A stretch of DNA of 64,000 bases from Streptomyces ferrugineus. Its GTDB lineage: Bacteria > Actinomycetota > Actinomycetes > Streptomycetales > Streptomycetaceae. Below the pieces are notes generated by a model. It saw only the letters and a list, made by a program, of their open reading frames with translations. It did not search any database and had not been told where the DNA came from. The translations under genes were made by a program, and so were the position numbers. This document shows positions 16,410 through 24,988 of the stretch, piece after piece. Numbering within the stretch: the stretch's first letter is position 1; the number at the start of each line of letters is the position of its first letter. Where the stretch lies: NCBI RefSeq assembly GCF_015160855.1, contig NZ_CP063373.1, forward strand, positions 3,100,001-3,164,000. The letters run 5' to 3'.

Positions 16410-17393
16410 GTGGCCCCCGAACACCGCTCCTTCGCACCTCGGCTCACCCGCCGCAGACTCCTCACGGCCGGCGCCGCCACCACCGGCGCCCTCCTCGTCG
16501 GATCCGCCGGCACCCCGGCCGCCGCGGCCGAAAGGACGCAGAAGACACGGCCCACCGTGATCCACCTCCCGAACGGCTTCCGCCCGGAGGGCATCACCAT
16601 CGGCGGCGGACCGTACGCCTACCTCGGCTCCCTCGGCGACGGCTCGATCTACCGCGCCGACCTGCGCACCGGAGAGGGCGGCATCGTCTCGACCGGGCCC
16701 GGCACACCCTCGGTCGGCCTCAAACTCGACCACCGGGGACGCCTGTTCGTCGCCGGACGCGGCGAGGGCGCCCGCGTCGTGGACGCCCGCAGCGGAAACG
16801 TCCTCGCCTCCTACCGGCTCACGACGGCGACCCCGACCTTCGCCAACGACGTGTTCCTGACCCCGCACACGGCCTGGTTCACCGACTCCTACCAGCCCGC
16901 GCTGTACGCCCTGCCGCTCGGCCGGCACGGCGCACTGCCGGACGCTGACGAGGTCATGACGCTCACCCTGAGCGGCGACTGGAGCCAGGTCGCCGGCGAG
17001 GTCGTCAACGCCAACGGCATCACCAGCACGCCCGACGGCTCCGCCCTGCTCGTCGTGCAGTCCGGCGTCGGCGGCCTGCACCGGGTGAACCCGCGCACCG
17101 GCGTCACCCGGCTCGTCGACCTCGGCGACGCGGCCCCGCTCACCAACGGCGACGGCCTGCTGCGGATCGGCCGGACGCTGTACGTCGTGCAGAACCGGCA
17201 GAACGCGATCGACGTGTTCAGGCTCGCCGCCGACGGCCGCAGCGGCGTCTTCCAGCGCCGAATCACCGACCCGCTGTTCGACGTGCCGACCACGGTGGCC
17301 GCCCACCGGGGCCGGCTCTATCTGCCCAACGCGCGCTTCACGACGACGCCGACGCCCGAGACGACGTACGACGTGATCTCCGTGCCCGCGTGA
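16410..17393 (+). CDS. Tat-exported SMP-30/gluconolactonase-like beta-propeller protein
   Basis: 327 residues from GTG at 16410, chosen because GGAAGGA lies 7 bases upstream and the twin-arginine signal then sits at the N-terminus (LTRRRLLTAGAATTGALLVGSAGTPAAAA). The mature part is a six-bladed propeller: repeats such as GGPYAYLGSLGDGSIYRADL, HRGRLFVAGRGEGARVVDA, NGITSTPDGSALLVVQS and NGDGLLRIGRTLYVVQN. In Streptomyces such proteins are sometimes labelled superoxide dismutase, with no motif support here. Likely an extracellular sugar-lactonase-like or binding protein; the activity is unproven. Divergent from the subtilase. Confidence 0.8.
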   Translation: MAPEHRSFAPRLTRRRLLTAGAATTGALLVGSAGTPAAAAERTQKTRPTVIHLPNGFRPEGITIGGGPYAYLGSLGDGSIYRADLRTGEGGIVSTGPGTPSVGLKLDHRGRLFVAGRGEGARVVDARSGNVLASYRLTTATPTFANDVFLTPHTAWFTDSYQPALYALPLGRHGALPDADEVMTLTLSGDWSQVAGEVVNANGITSTPDGSALLVVQSGVGGLHRVNPRTGVTRLVDLGDAAPLTNGDGLLRIGRTLYVVQNRQNAIDVFRLAADGRSGVFQRRITDPLFDVPTTVAAHRGRLYLPNARFTTTPTPETTYDVISVPA

Positions 17394-17447
17394 CGGCGAA
17401 AGGCGGTGCGCCCACCGCGCACCGCCCTGCCTTCGGCTCCCCGGGCC

Positions 17448-18374
17448 TCAGTCGTCCGACGAGTCCTCGTCGTCGTCCTTGGCACCCGGCTTCGGCGGCA
17501 TCGGCGGGCGCGTACGGTCGCCGGCCGACGGGCCGCCGTCCCGGCGCCGCAGATACCGCTCGAACTCGCGGGCGATGGCCTCGCCCGACGCCTCCGGAAG
17601 CTCCGCGGTGTCCCGGGCCTCCTCCAGCGACTGGACGTACTCGGCGACCTCACTGTCCTCGGCGGCCAGCTGGTCCACGCCCACCTGCCAGGCGCGCGCG
17701 TCCTCGGGCAGCTCGCCCAGCGGGATGCGCACGTCGATCAGGTCCTCCAGCCGGTTGAGCAGGGCCAGCGTCGCCTTCGGGTTGGGCGGCTGCGACACGT
17801 AGTGCGGTACGGCCGCCCAGAGGCTGACCGCCGGCACGCCCGCGTGCGTGCACGCCTCCTGAAGGATGCCGACGATGCCCGTGGGGCCCTCGTACTTGGT
17901 CTCCTCCAGATCCATGCGGCGGGCCAGGTCCGCGTCGGACGTGGTGCCGCTGATCGGGACCGGACGCGTGTGCGGGGTGTCGCCGAGCAGGGCACCCAGG
18001 ATGACCACCAGCTCCACGCCCAGTTCGTGCGCGAAGCCGAGGAGCTCGTTGCAGAACGAGCGCCAGCGCATGGAAGGCTCGATACCTCGGACGAGTACGA
18101 GATCACGCGGCTTCTCACCGCCGACCCGGACCACCGAGAGACGGGTCGTCGGCCACGTGATCTTGCGGACGCCCGCGTCCATCCACACCGTGGGGCGGTT
18201 CACTTGGAAGTCGTAGTAGTCCTCGGCGTCCAGCGCCGCGAACACCTCGCCCTTCCACTCCTTGTCCAGATGCGCGACCGCGGTGGAGGCGGCGTCGCCG
18301 GCATCGTTCCAGCCCTCGAACGCGGCCACCATGACCGGGTCGATCAGCTCGGGAACCCCCTCGAGCTCGATCAC
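17448..18374 (-). CDS. parJ: PAC2 family protein, probable ParJ orthologue
   Basis: 308 residues, starting MIELEGVPELIDPVMVAAFEGWNDAGDAASTAVAHLDKEW, the canonical opening of actinobacterial PAC2 (proteasome-assembly-chaperone-2-like) proteins. A central VILGALLGDTPHTRPVPISGTT and FEGPTGIVG-like segment (KYEGPTGIVGILQEAC) also fits. The C-terminus is charged and ends in Asp-rich sequence. From memory, the S. coelicolor gene between glpD and mshC (SCO1662) is ParJ, which binds ParA and affects its polymerisation during sporulation septation; the location here fits. PAC2 membership is solid, the ParJ name is by synteny. The gene is near a proteasome locus but about 20 kb away, so an assembly role is not implied. 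Confidence 0.75.
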   Translation of the reverse strand: MIELEGVPELIDPVMVAAFEGWNDAGDAASTAVAHLDKEWKGEVFAALDAEDYYDFQVNRPTVWMDAGVRKITWPTTRLSVVRVGGEKPRDLVLVRGIEPSMRWRSFCNELLGFAHELGVELVVILGALLGDTPHTRPVPISGTTSDADLARRMDLEETKYEGPTGIVGILQEACTHAGVPAVSLWAAVPHYVSQPPNPKATLALLNRLEDLIDVRIPLGELPEDARAWQVGVDQLAAEDSEVAEYVQSLEEARDTAELPEASGEAIAREFERYLRRRDGGPSAGDRTRPPMPPKPGAKDDDEDSSDD

Positions 18375-18569
18375 CCAGCGCCTCCTTCCGACGTGCCCTC
18401 GCCTGACGAACCAACCTTACGGCGTGCGGCGGGGGCGCCCGCAGCCCCCTTGCACGGGGGAGTGAACGGATCACTGCCCCGTTCGCCACCCCCGAACACC
18501 CTCCTGAGAGACCCGATGTCCGATCAGTACCACATGGTGGGCATGTCAGGCCGAAGCGGGATGATCCGG

Positions 18570-19241
18570 TCACAGGGTCGAACGCAGCCACTGCTCCACG
18601 CTCGCGATGTGCACCGTCGCCCACGAGCGCGCCGCCTCCGCGTCCCGGTCCCGCAGGGCCGCCAGGATCGCCCGGTGTTCGCGCAGGGTCCGGCTGACCG
18701 CGTCCTCCTGGGTCAGCCCCCGCCAGATCCGCGCCCGCGTGGTCGGCCCGGACAGGCCGTCGAGGAGCGAGCACAGCACCGAATTGCCGGAGCTCTGCAC
18801 GATGCCCCGGTGGAACTCCAGGTCACAGGCGACGAGTTCCTCCACCGACGGATCGTCGCCGAGCTTGTCCAACTGGTTCGCCAGCGCGTCCAGTTGCTGC
18901 TCGCTGATCCGCGACGCCGCCATCGCCGTGGCCGCCGGCTCCAGGATGCGGCGCACGGCGAGGAACTCCAGCACCGTGTCGTCGCGGTGGAAGTCGACGA
19001 CGAAGCTCAGCGCCTCCAGCAGCAGTTGCGGATCCAGGCTCGTGACATAGGTGCCGTCGCCCTGCCGTACGTCCAGGATCCGGATCAGCGACAGGGCGCG
19101 CACGGCCTCCCGCAGGGAGTTGCGGGACAGCCCGAGCTCGGCCGCCAGCTCGCTCTCCTTGGGGAGCCGGTCGCCGGGGCGCAGCGCACCGGAGACGATC
19201 ATGCCCTTGATCTTCTCGATCGCCTCGTCGGTCACTGCCAT
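18570..19241 (-). CDS. FadR/GntR-family transcriptional regulator
   Basis: 223 residues. The N-terminal winged helix (AIEKIKGMIVSGALRPGDRLPKESELAAELGLSRNSLREAVRAL) is followed by GDGTYV and a C-terminal FCD ligand domain, with metal-ligand-like Asp/His in DLEFHRGIVQSSGN. FadR-subfamily members sense carboxylates or sugar acids. It lies downstream of glpD behind a terminator, so it has its own promoter. A 7-base inverted repeat sits 22 bases upstream of its ATG and is a candidate autoregulatory site. The target genes are not evident. Confidence 0.9.
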   Translation of the reverse strand: MAVTDEAIEKIKGMIVSGALRPGDRLPKESELAAELGLSRNSLREAVRALSLIRILDVRQGDGTYVTSLDPQLLLEALSFVVDFHRDDTVLEFLAVRRILEPAATAMAASRISEQQLDALANQLDKLGDDPSVEELVACDLEFHRGIVQSSGNSVLCSLLDGLSGPTTRARIWRGLTQEDAVSRTLREHRAILAALRDRDAEAARSWATVHIASVEQWLRSTL

Positions 19242-19262
19242 GGCCGGCCTCCCTGTCGTTCA

Positions 19263-19282
19263 GGATGTCGGGCGAGACATCC
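19263..19282 (-). promoter_or_regulatory. Inverted repeat upstream of the FadR-type gene
   Basis: GGATGTC (19263-19269) and GACATCC (19276-19282) around a 6-base centre, just upstream of the regulator's ATG at 19241. The position suits autoregulation. GntR/FadR operators often carry GTC...GAC half-sites, which are present here. Confidence 0.4.
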
Positions 19283-19346
19283 GATCACTCAGACCCATTA
19301 TGTGCGAGTGATCTCGTTGTGGACGAGGCGCGTGAAAGGGGCATGC

Positions 19347-19384
19347 GGAAGGGGCGGCTCCATCGGCGCGGAGCCGCCCCTTCC
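19347..19384 (-). terminator. Terminator downstream of glpD
   Basis: Perfect 15-base inverted repeat (19347-19361 with 19370-19384), 8-base loop, between the glpD stop and the FadR-type gene promoter region. Confidence 0.8.
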
Positions 19385-19506
19385 GGTGTGGCCGGCCCCG
19401 GTGCGGAAGGGGCCGCCCTCGTGCGATCCGGCCTGGTCAGGGGAGTGGCCGGACCCGGCACCGGGAGAGGCCCATCCGGCGGAAACCTCATCCGGCGCCT
19501 ACGAGG

Positions 19507-21123
19507 TCACTTCTTGTCGAGCAGGTCCTGCACCTTCGCCCGCACGTCGTCCGAGGCCAGACCCCGGATCGTCAGCGTCGTACGGCGGCGCAGCACGTCG
19601 TCCTGCGTCTCGGCCCACTCGTTGTCCCGGGCGTAGACGACCTGGGCCCAGATCTCCGGGGCGTCCGGGTGGACGCGCTCGCCGAGCTCCGGGTTCTCGT
19701 TGGCGATCCGGGCGATGTCGAAGGCCAGCGAACCGTAGTGGGTGGCCAGGTGCCTGGCGGTGTCGGCCGCCATGCGCGGACCCGGCGCCGGGCGGTCGGT
19801 CAGCAGCCGGTGGGCGACCGCGCGCGGGTTCGCGATACCCGGCAGCGGCAGCTTCTTCGGCAGCGAGGCGATGGGCTCGAAATCGTCGCCCAGCGGGTGG
19901 CCCGGCAGCGCCTCCAGCTTCTTCATGACCGTACGGCCGATGTGCCGGAAGGTGGTCCACTTGCCGCCCGCGACGGACAGCATGCCGCCCCGGCCCTCGG
20001 TCACGACCGTCTCGCGCTTGGCCTTCGCGGTGTCACCGGGGCCGCCCGGCAGCACCCGCAGACCCGCGAACGCGTAGGTGATCAGATCCCGGTCGAGCTG
20101 CTGGTCCCGGATGGAGAACGCGGCCTCGTCCAGGATCTGGGCTATGTCCTTGTCGTTGACCGCGACATCCGCCGGGTCGCCCTCGAACTCCTCGTCCGTG
20201 GTGCCGAGCAGCAGCATGTCCTCCCAGGGCAGGGCGAACGTGATGCGGTACTTGTCGATCGGGGTCGCGAGCGCCGCCTTCCACGGCGAGGTCCGCTTCA
20301 GGACCAGGTGCGCGCCCTTCGACAGCCGGATCGACGGCGCGGCGTTCGGGTCCTCCATCCGGCGCAGGTGATCGACCCACGGCCCGGTCGCGTTCAGCAC
20401 CAGGCGGGCGCTCACCCCGAACTCGTCGCCGGACAGGCGGTCCTTCAGCTCCGCTCCGGTCACCCGGCCCTTGGTGAAGCGCAGGCCGGTGACCTCGGCG
20501 TGGTTGAGCACGACCGCGCCCGCCTCGACGGCCCCGCGGACCGTCATCAGCGCCATGCGCGCGTCGTTCATCTGGTCGTCGCCGTACACGGCCACGGCCT
20601 TGAGGTTGTCGGTGCGCAGCTCGGGCACGTCCTGCGCCGCCTTGGCGGGGGACAGGAGGTGACCGACGCCGTCTCCGAACGCGGACAGTGCGGAGTAGGC
20701 GAAGACGCCCGCCCCGAGCTTCGCAGCGCCGTGCGGCCCGCCCTTGTACACGGGGAGGTAGAACGTGAGCGGGTTCGCCAGGTGGGGAGCCACCTGACGG
20801 GAGACCGCACGGCGCTCGAAGTGGTTCTCCGCCACCAGCTTCACCGCGCCGGTCTGCAGATAGCGCAGACCGCCGTGGAGCAGCTTGGAGGAGGCGGACG
20901 AGGTGGCGCCGGCGAAGTCGCCGGCGTCGACCAGAGCCACCCTGAGGCCGGACTGCGCGGCGTGCCAGGCGGTGGAGATGCCCAGGATGCCGCCGCCGAT
21001 CACGAGAAGGTCGTACGACGCCTTGGCGAGCTGCTCCCGGGTCTCGGCGCGGCTCGGGCCTACGCCGAAGGCCGGGCGCGTGCCCAGGGCAGGCACGGAC
21101 TGCAGGGTGGACTGACTGGTCAT
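19507..21123 (-). CDS. glpD: Glycerol-3-phosphate dehydrogenase, FAD-dependent
   Basis: 538 residues. It oxidises sn-glycerol 3-phosphate to dihydroxyacetone phosphate, passing electrons to menaquinone at the membrane. The FAD-binding Rossmann motif VIGGGILGISTAWHAAQSG is at 41-59, followed by the GlpD family signature SSKLLHGGLRYLQ. The DAO domain is followed by the C-terminal helical domain (RRRTTLTIRGLASDDV). Last gene of glpF-glpK-glpD, 53 bases after glpK, the same order as the S. coelicolor gylCABX operon. Expected to be glycerol-inducible through GylR. Confidence 0.97.
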   Translation of the reverse strand: MTSQSTLQSVPALGTRPAFGVGPSRAETREQLAKASYDLLVIGGGILGISTAWHAAQSGLRVALVDAGDFAGATSSASSKLLHGGLRYLQTGAVKLVAENHFERRAVSRQVAPHLANPLTFYLPVYKGGPHGAAKLGAGVFAYSALSAFGDGVGHLLSPAKAAQDVPELRTDNLKAVAVYGDDQMNDARMALMTVRGAVEAGAVVLNHAEVTGLRFTKGRVTGAELKDRLSGDEFGVSARLVLNATGPWVDHLRRMEDPNAAPSIRLSKGAHLVLKRTSPWKAALATPIDKYRITFALPWEDMLLLGTTDEEFEGDPADVAVNDKDIAQILDEAAFSIRDQQLDRDLITYAFAGLRVLPGGPGDTAKAKRETVVTEGRGGMLSVAGGKWTTFRHIGRTVMKKLEALPGHPLGDDFEPIASLPKKLPLPGIANPRAVAHRLLTDRPAPGPRMAADTARHLATHYGSLAFDIARIANENPELGERVHPDAPEIWAQVVYARDNEWAETQDDVLRRRTTLTIRGLASDDVRAKVQDLLDKK

Positions 21124-21176
21124 TTCGGGTTCTTACTCCTCATCAGAGCTCGCGGCAGAGCTTGCGTCGGCTCTTG

Positions 21177-22718
21177 TCAGCTCTCGTCGTCCTCGATCCA
21201 GCCCATGGTCCGGTCGACGGCCTTGAGCCAGTTCTTGTACTCACGGTCGCGGGTCTCCGCGTCCATCTGGGGGGTCCACTCGGCGGCCCGGCGCCAGTTG
21301 GCGCGCAGCTCGTCGGTGCTGGACCAGAAGCCGACGGCGAGACCGGCGGCGTAGGCGGCGCCGAGGCAGGTGGTCTCGGCGACCATCGGACGCACCACGG
21401 GGGCGTCCAGGACGTCGGAGAGCGTCTGCATCAGCAGGTTGTTGGAGGTCATGCCGCCGTCGACCTTGAGGGCCACCAGCTCGTCGCCGGAGTCCTTGAC
21501 CATCGCGTCGGCGATCTCCCGGGTCTGCCAGGCGGTGGCCTCCAGGACGGCACGGGCGAGATGCGCCTTGGTGACGTACCGGGTCAGGCCGGCGATCACA
21601 CCGCGGGCGTCGGAGCGCCAGTGCGGGGCGAACAGGCCGGAGAAGGCCGGCACGAAGTAGGCGCCGCCGTTGTCCTCGACCGAGAGCGCCAGCGTCTCGA
21701 TCTCGGCGGCGGTGGAGATCAGGCCCATCTGGTCGCGCATCCACTGCACCAGCGAGCCGGTGACGGCGATCGAGCCCTCCAGGGCGTAGACCGTCTTCTG
21801 GTCGCCGATCTTGTAGCCGACGGTGGTCAGCAGGCCCGCGTAGGAGTTGATGATCTTGTCACCGGTGTTCATCACCATGAAGGTGCCGGTGCCGTACGTC
21901 GACTTGGTCTCGCCCTCGGTGAAGCAGGTCTGGCCGAACAGCGCCGCCTGCTGGTCGCCGAGCGCGGAGGCGACCGGGATGCCGCCGAGCAGGTCGCCCA
22001 GCTTGCCGCCCTTGATCTCGCCGTAGACCTCGGCGGAGGAGCGGATCTCGGGCAGGATCCGCAGCGGCACGCCGATGGACTCGGCGATCTTGTCGTCCCA
22101 CTCCATGGTGTGCAGGTTCATCAGCATGGTGCGGGAGGCGTTGGTGACGTCGGTGACGTGCTTGCCGCCGTCGACACCGCCGGTCAGGTTCCAGATGACC
22201 CAGGTGTCCATGGTGCCGAAGAGGATGTCGCCGGCCTCGGCGCGCTCCTTGAGGCCCTCGACGTTGTCCAGCAGCCAGCGGGCCTTGGGACCGGCGAAGT
22301 AGGAGGCGAGGGGAAGGCCGGTCTCGCGGCGGAAGCGGTCCTGGCCGACGTTGCGGCCGAGCTCCTTGCAGAGCGCGTCGGTGCGGGTGTCCTGCCAGAC
22401 GATGGCGTTGTGGACGGGCTCACCGGTGTTCTTGTCCCACAGCACGGTGGTCTCGCGCTGGTTGGTGATGCCGATGGCCTTGATGTCGTCGCGGGTGATG
22501 CCGGCCTTGTCGATGGCTCCGGCGACGACCTCCTGGACGTTGGTCCAGATCTCGGTGGCGTTGTGCTCGACCCAGCCGGGCTTCGGGAAGATCTGCTCGT
22601 GCTCCTTCTGGTCGACGGAGACGATACGGCCGTCGCGGTCGAAGACGATGCAGCGGGACGAGGTCGTGCCCTGGTCGATGGCTGCGATGAAGGGGCCGGC
22701 GGTGTGGGCGTCGGTCAC
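21177..22718 (-). CDS. glpK: Glycerol kinase
   Basis: 513 residues. It phosphorylates glycerol to sn-glycerol 3-phosphate with ATP. FGGY-family motifs: the N-terminal phosphate-binding [15 protein letters not shown], the glycerol-contact segment [20 protein letters not shown], and [12 protein letters not shown] and [14 protein letters not shown] in the C-terminal lobe. Length is as expected. Located between glpF (97 bases upstream) and glpD (53 bases downstream) in one operon. Confidence 0.97.
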   Translation of the reverse strand: MTDAHTAGPFIAAIDQGTTSSRCIVFDRDGRIVSVDQKEHEQIFPKPGWVEHNATEIWTNVQEVVAGAIDKAGITRDDIKAIGITNQRETTVLWDKNTGEPVHNAIVWQDTRTDALCKELGRNVGQDRFRRETGLPLASYFAGPKARWLLDNVEGLKERAEAGDILFGTMDTWVIWNLTGGVDGGKHVTDVTNASRTMLMNLHTMEWDDKIAESIGVPLRILPEIRSSAEVYGEIKGGKLGDLLGGIPVASALGDQQAALFGQTCFTEGETKSTYGTGTFMVMNTGDKIINSYAGLLTTVGYKIGDQKTVYALEGSIAVTGSLVQWMRDQMGLISTAAEIETLALSVEDNGGAYFVPAFSGLFAPHWRSDARGVIAGLTRYVTKAHLARAVLEATAWQTREIADAMVKDSGDELVALKVDGGMTSNNLLMQTLSDVLDAPVVRPMVAETTCLGAAYAAGLAVGFWSSTDELRANWRRAAEWTPQMDAETRDREYKNWLKAVDRTMGWIEDDES

Positions 22719-22815
22719 TGTTAGCTCCTGGAAGTTCCGTGGTTATGGGGCTTTACGTACGGCGCGTGCCGAGAGTTTCGGTGCTTCTCACCCGAACGGG
22801 CGAAGCTCGCTGCTC

Positions 22816-23610
22816 CTAGGCGAAAGCGACGTTGTAGATGCCTGCCGCGACGGCGCCGCCGACGAGCGGACCGACCACCGGGATCCAGGCGTAGCCCCAG
22901 TCGGAGCCGCCCTTGTTGGGCAGGGGCAGGAGGGCGTGCACGATGCGCGGACCGAGGTCACGGGCCGGGTTGATCGCGTAGCCGGTCGGGCCGCCGAGGG
23001 ACAGACCGATGGAGACGACGACGAGCGCGGTGATCAGGGCGCCCAGCGGGCCCAGACCGTTGCCGTTGTCGTTCAGGCCCTGGGTGAGGACCGCGAGCAC
23101 CAGCACGACGGTGCCGATGATCTCCGTGAGGAGGTTCTGCACCGTGTGCCGGATCTCGGGACCGGTGGAGAAGATGCCCAGGACCGGGCCTGCGCCCTTC
23201 TCCTGGGCCTCGACGGCCTTGGCCGCCGTGGCCTGCGCGCCCGGACCGCCGACGATCTCCCGGTCGGTGAGGTGGGCCTGGAACTGGCCGTAGTAGGCGA
23301 CCCAGACCAGGGTCGCGCCGATCATGGCGCCGAGGAGCTGGCCGGCGAAGTACGTCGGAACGTTGCTCCAGTCGTTGTCCTTGATCGCGAGCGCGACGGT
23401 CACGGCCGGGTTGAGGTGGGCGCCGGACAGCGGCGCCGAGGTGTACACCGCCGTGAGTACTGCGAAGCCCCACCCGAAGGCGATGGCGAGCCAGCCGGCG
23501 TTGCGGGCCTTGGAGGCCTTGAGCGTCACGGCGGCGCACACGCCGCCGCCGAGCAGGATGAGCAGGGCGGTACCGATGGTCTCGCCGATGAAGATGTCGG
23601 AGCTGGACAC
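22816..23610 (-). CDS. glpF: Glycerol facilitator (MIP/aquaporin family)
   Basis: 264 residues, six membrane helices and two NPA half-helices: HLNPAV with NPA at 67-69 and YAINPARD with NPA at 214-216. Asp after the second NPA-Arg (NPARD) marks glycerol-conducting aquaglyceroporins rather than water channels. A charged insert (about 110-150) links the two repeats. First gene of the glycerol operon; its promoter region contains a candidate GylR site overlapping the -35 region. Confidence 0.95.
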   Translation of the reverse strand: MSSSDIFIGETIGTALLILLGGGVCAAVTLKASKARNAGWLAIAFGWGFAVLTAVYTSAPLSGAHLNPAVTVALAIKDNDWSNVPTYFAGQLLGAMIGATLVWVAYYGQFQAHLTDREIVGGPGAQATAAKAVEAQEKGAGPVLGIFSTGPEIRHTVQNLLTEIIGTVVLVLAVLTQGLNDNGNGLGPLGALITALVVVSIGLSLGGPTGYAINPARDLGPRIVHALLPLPNKGGSDWGYAWIPVVGPLVGGAVAAGIYNVAFA

Positions 23611-23928
23611 CCGCGACTCCTTTGTCCTTCGTCCAGGGGAAGCCGAACCCCGGGTCCCTCCGGTGGTTCGCGTTGCCCTCGGGGGTGAGAGCGATGCCGG
23701 CCCTTGGCACTGTCACACTCTAGCGCGTATTGCCGTCAGGTGTTCGACAATGCCGACCGATGGACGGGAGTCTTGCCCCGGCGTCGGGCGTGCGTCAAGA
23801 GCTCTGTCGTTGAATGCGCGATCGTTGTCGGTTGTGTTGATTTATCGACATGGCGATGAACGGGTCGGCGCATGGTGCATGGCGGAACGTCCTACGACGT
23901 CCCGCAACCGCTTTCGTCCCGTACGGGC
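23611..23928 (-). promoter_or_regulatory. Glycerol operon promoter region
   Basis: 318 bases between gylR and glpF. On the minus strand TAGAGT at 23722-23717 is a good -10 box about 105 bases before the glpF start. The expected -35 position (about 23740-23746) overlaps the candidate GylR operator at 23741-23756. The rest of the gap, up to the gylR stop, is AT-richer and shows no gene. Confidence 0.5.
23741..23756 (+). promoter_or_regulatory. Candidate GylR operator, glpF side
   Basis: TGTTCGACAATGCCGA matches 15 of 16 bases with the reverse complement of 24750-24765 in front of gylR. Two near-identical 16-mers at the two promoters expected to be controlled by GylR make a strong operator candidate. 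Confidence 0.6.
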
Positions 23929-24693
23929 TCAGAACCGCCCGGCGCCCAGATCCCGCGATACGGCGCGGGCACAGTCCCGCACCGCCGCGATCAGCTCGGG
24001 CCGCAGCTCGCCGTCCCGGCACAGCCGCTCCACGGCACCGGTGATGCCGACCGAGCCCACCGGCATGCGACGCCGGTCGTGAATGGGGGCGGCGACGGAC
24101 GCGACGCCCTCCCAGGTCTCCTCCACATCGGCGGCGTAACCACGCGCGCGGGTCATGTCGAGGATGTGTTCGAAATCGTCGAGATCGCACACGGTGCGGT
24201 CCGTGAACGCCTTGCGGTCGGCGTCGATCGCCTCGCTGTGCGCGACCGGGTCGTACGCCGACAGGACCTTGCCCAGGGCCGTGGAGTGCAGCGGCTGCAT
24301 GGCCCCGATCTCCAGCACCTGCCGGCTGTCGTCCGGGCGGAAGACGTGGTGGACGATCAGCACGCCCTGCTGGTGCAGGACACCCAGATACACGCTCTCC
24401 CCGCTGGAGCGGGCCAGGTCGTCCGTCCACACCAGGGCCCGCGCCCGCAGCTCGTGCACGTCCAGGTAGGTCGTGCCCAGGCGCAGCAGCTCGGCGCCCA
24501 GCTGATAGCGCCCGGAGGCGTCGTCCTGCTCGACGAAGCCCTCCTGCTGCAGGGTGCGCAGGATCCCGTGGGCGGTGCCCTTGGCGAGGCCCAGGGAGGA
24601 GGCGATGTCCGACAGGCCGAGGCGTCGCTCGCCGCCCGCGAGGAGCCGCAGCATCGCGGCCGCCCGTTCGAGCGACTGGATGTTCCGTGCCAT
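23929..24693 (-). CDS. gylR: Glycerol operon regulator GylR (IclR family)
   Basis: 254 residues from ATG at 24693 (MARNIQSLERAAAMLRLLAG); the longer frame from 24756 would overlap the operator and lacks a good ribosome site. N-terminal winged helix (RRLGLSDIASSLGLAKGTAHGILRTLQQEGFV), then the IclR ligand domain (LGVLHQQGVLIVHHVFRPDD, PLHSTALGKVLSA, VEETWEGVASVAAPIHD). The length equals that remembered for S. coelicolor GylR, which represses the glycerol operon and itself; the inducer is probably glycerol 3-phosphate. Directly upstream of glpFKD on the same strand. Operator candidates lie at both promoters. Confidence 0.93.
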   Translation of the reverse strand: MARNIQSLERAAAMLRLLAGGERRLGLSDIASSLGLAKGTAHGILRTLQQEGFVEQDDASGRYQLGAELLRLGTTYLDVHELRARALVWTDDLARSSGESVYLGVLHQQGVLIVHHVFRPDDSRQVLEIGAMQPLHSTALGKVLSAYDPVAHSEAIDADRKAFTDRTVCDLDDFEHILDMTRARGYAADVEETWEGVASVAAPIHDRRRMPVGSVGITGAVERLCRDGELRPELIAAVRDCARAVSRDLGAGRF

Positions 24694-24749
24694 CGCCGTA
24701 CTGCCTCCGTCCCCTTCGATCGTCGACCCTGCGACGTCGCTGCCGCCGT

Positions 24750-24765
24750 TCGGCAATGTCGAACA
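24750..24765 (-). promoter_or_regulatory. Candidate GylR operator, gylR side
   Basis: TCGGCAATGTCGAACA on the plus strand; its reverse complement differs at one base from the 16-mer at 23741-23756. It lies about 57 bases upstream of the gylR ATG, consistent with autorepression. Confidence 0.6.
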
Positions 24766-24988
24766 CTACCGGTCGTTGCCGACCTCCCGCTAATGGTCCG
24801 CCGCTATCCGCCCGCTCGTGTCGCCTCACCTCTAGCCGGAGATCGCCCCGGACGCCATCGCCGTCCCGCGTCGTGGACTGCCTGACCACTTCGGCGCGGT
24901 CCCGGCTACGCTGGCGGCGTGCGCCCGCTGCGGAAGGGACCGTGGAGGGCGCAAAGCCGACAGCCGTCGCACTCCAGGGAGCCCTTTC

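Noticed and set aside
24790..24988. Cobalamin or SAM riboswitch in front of metH
   Set aside because: No B12-box or recognisable SAM-riboswitch core could be found by eye in the 200-base leader. A covariance-model search would settle it.
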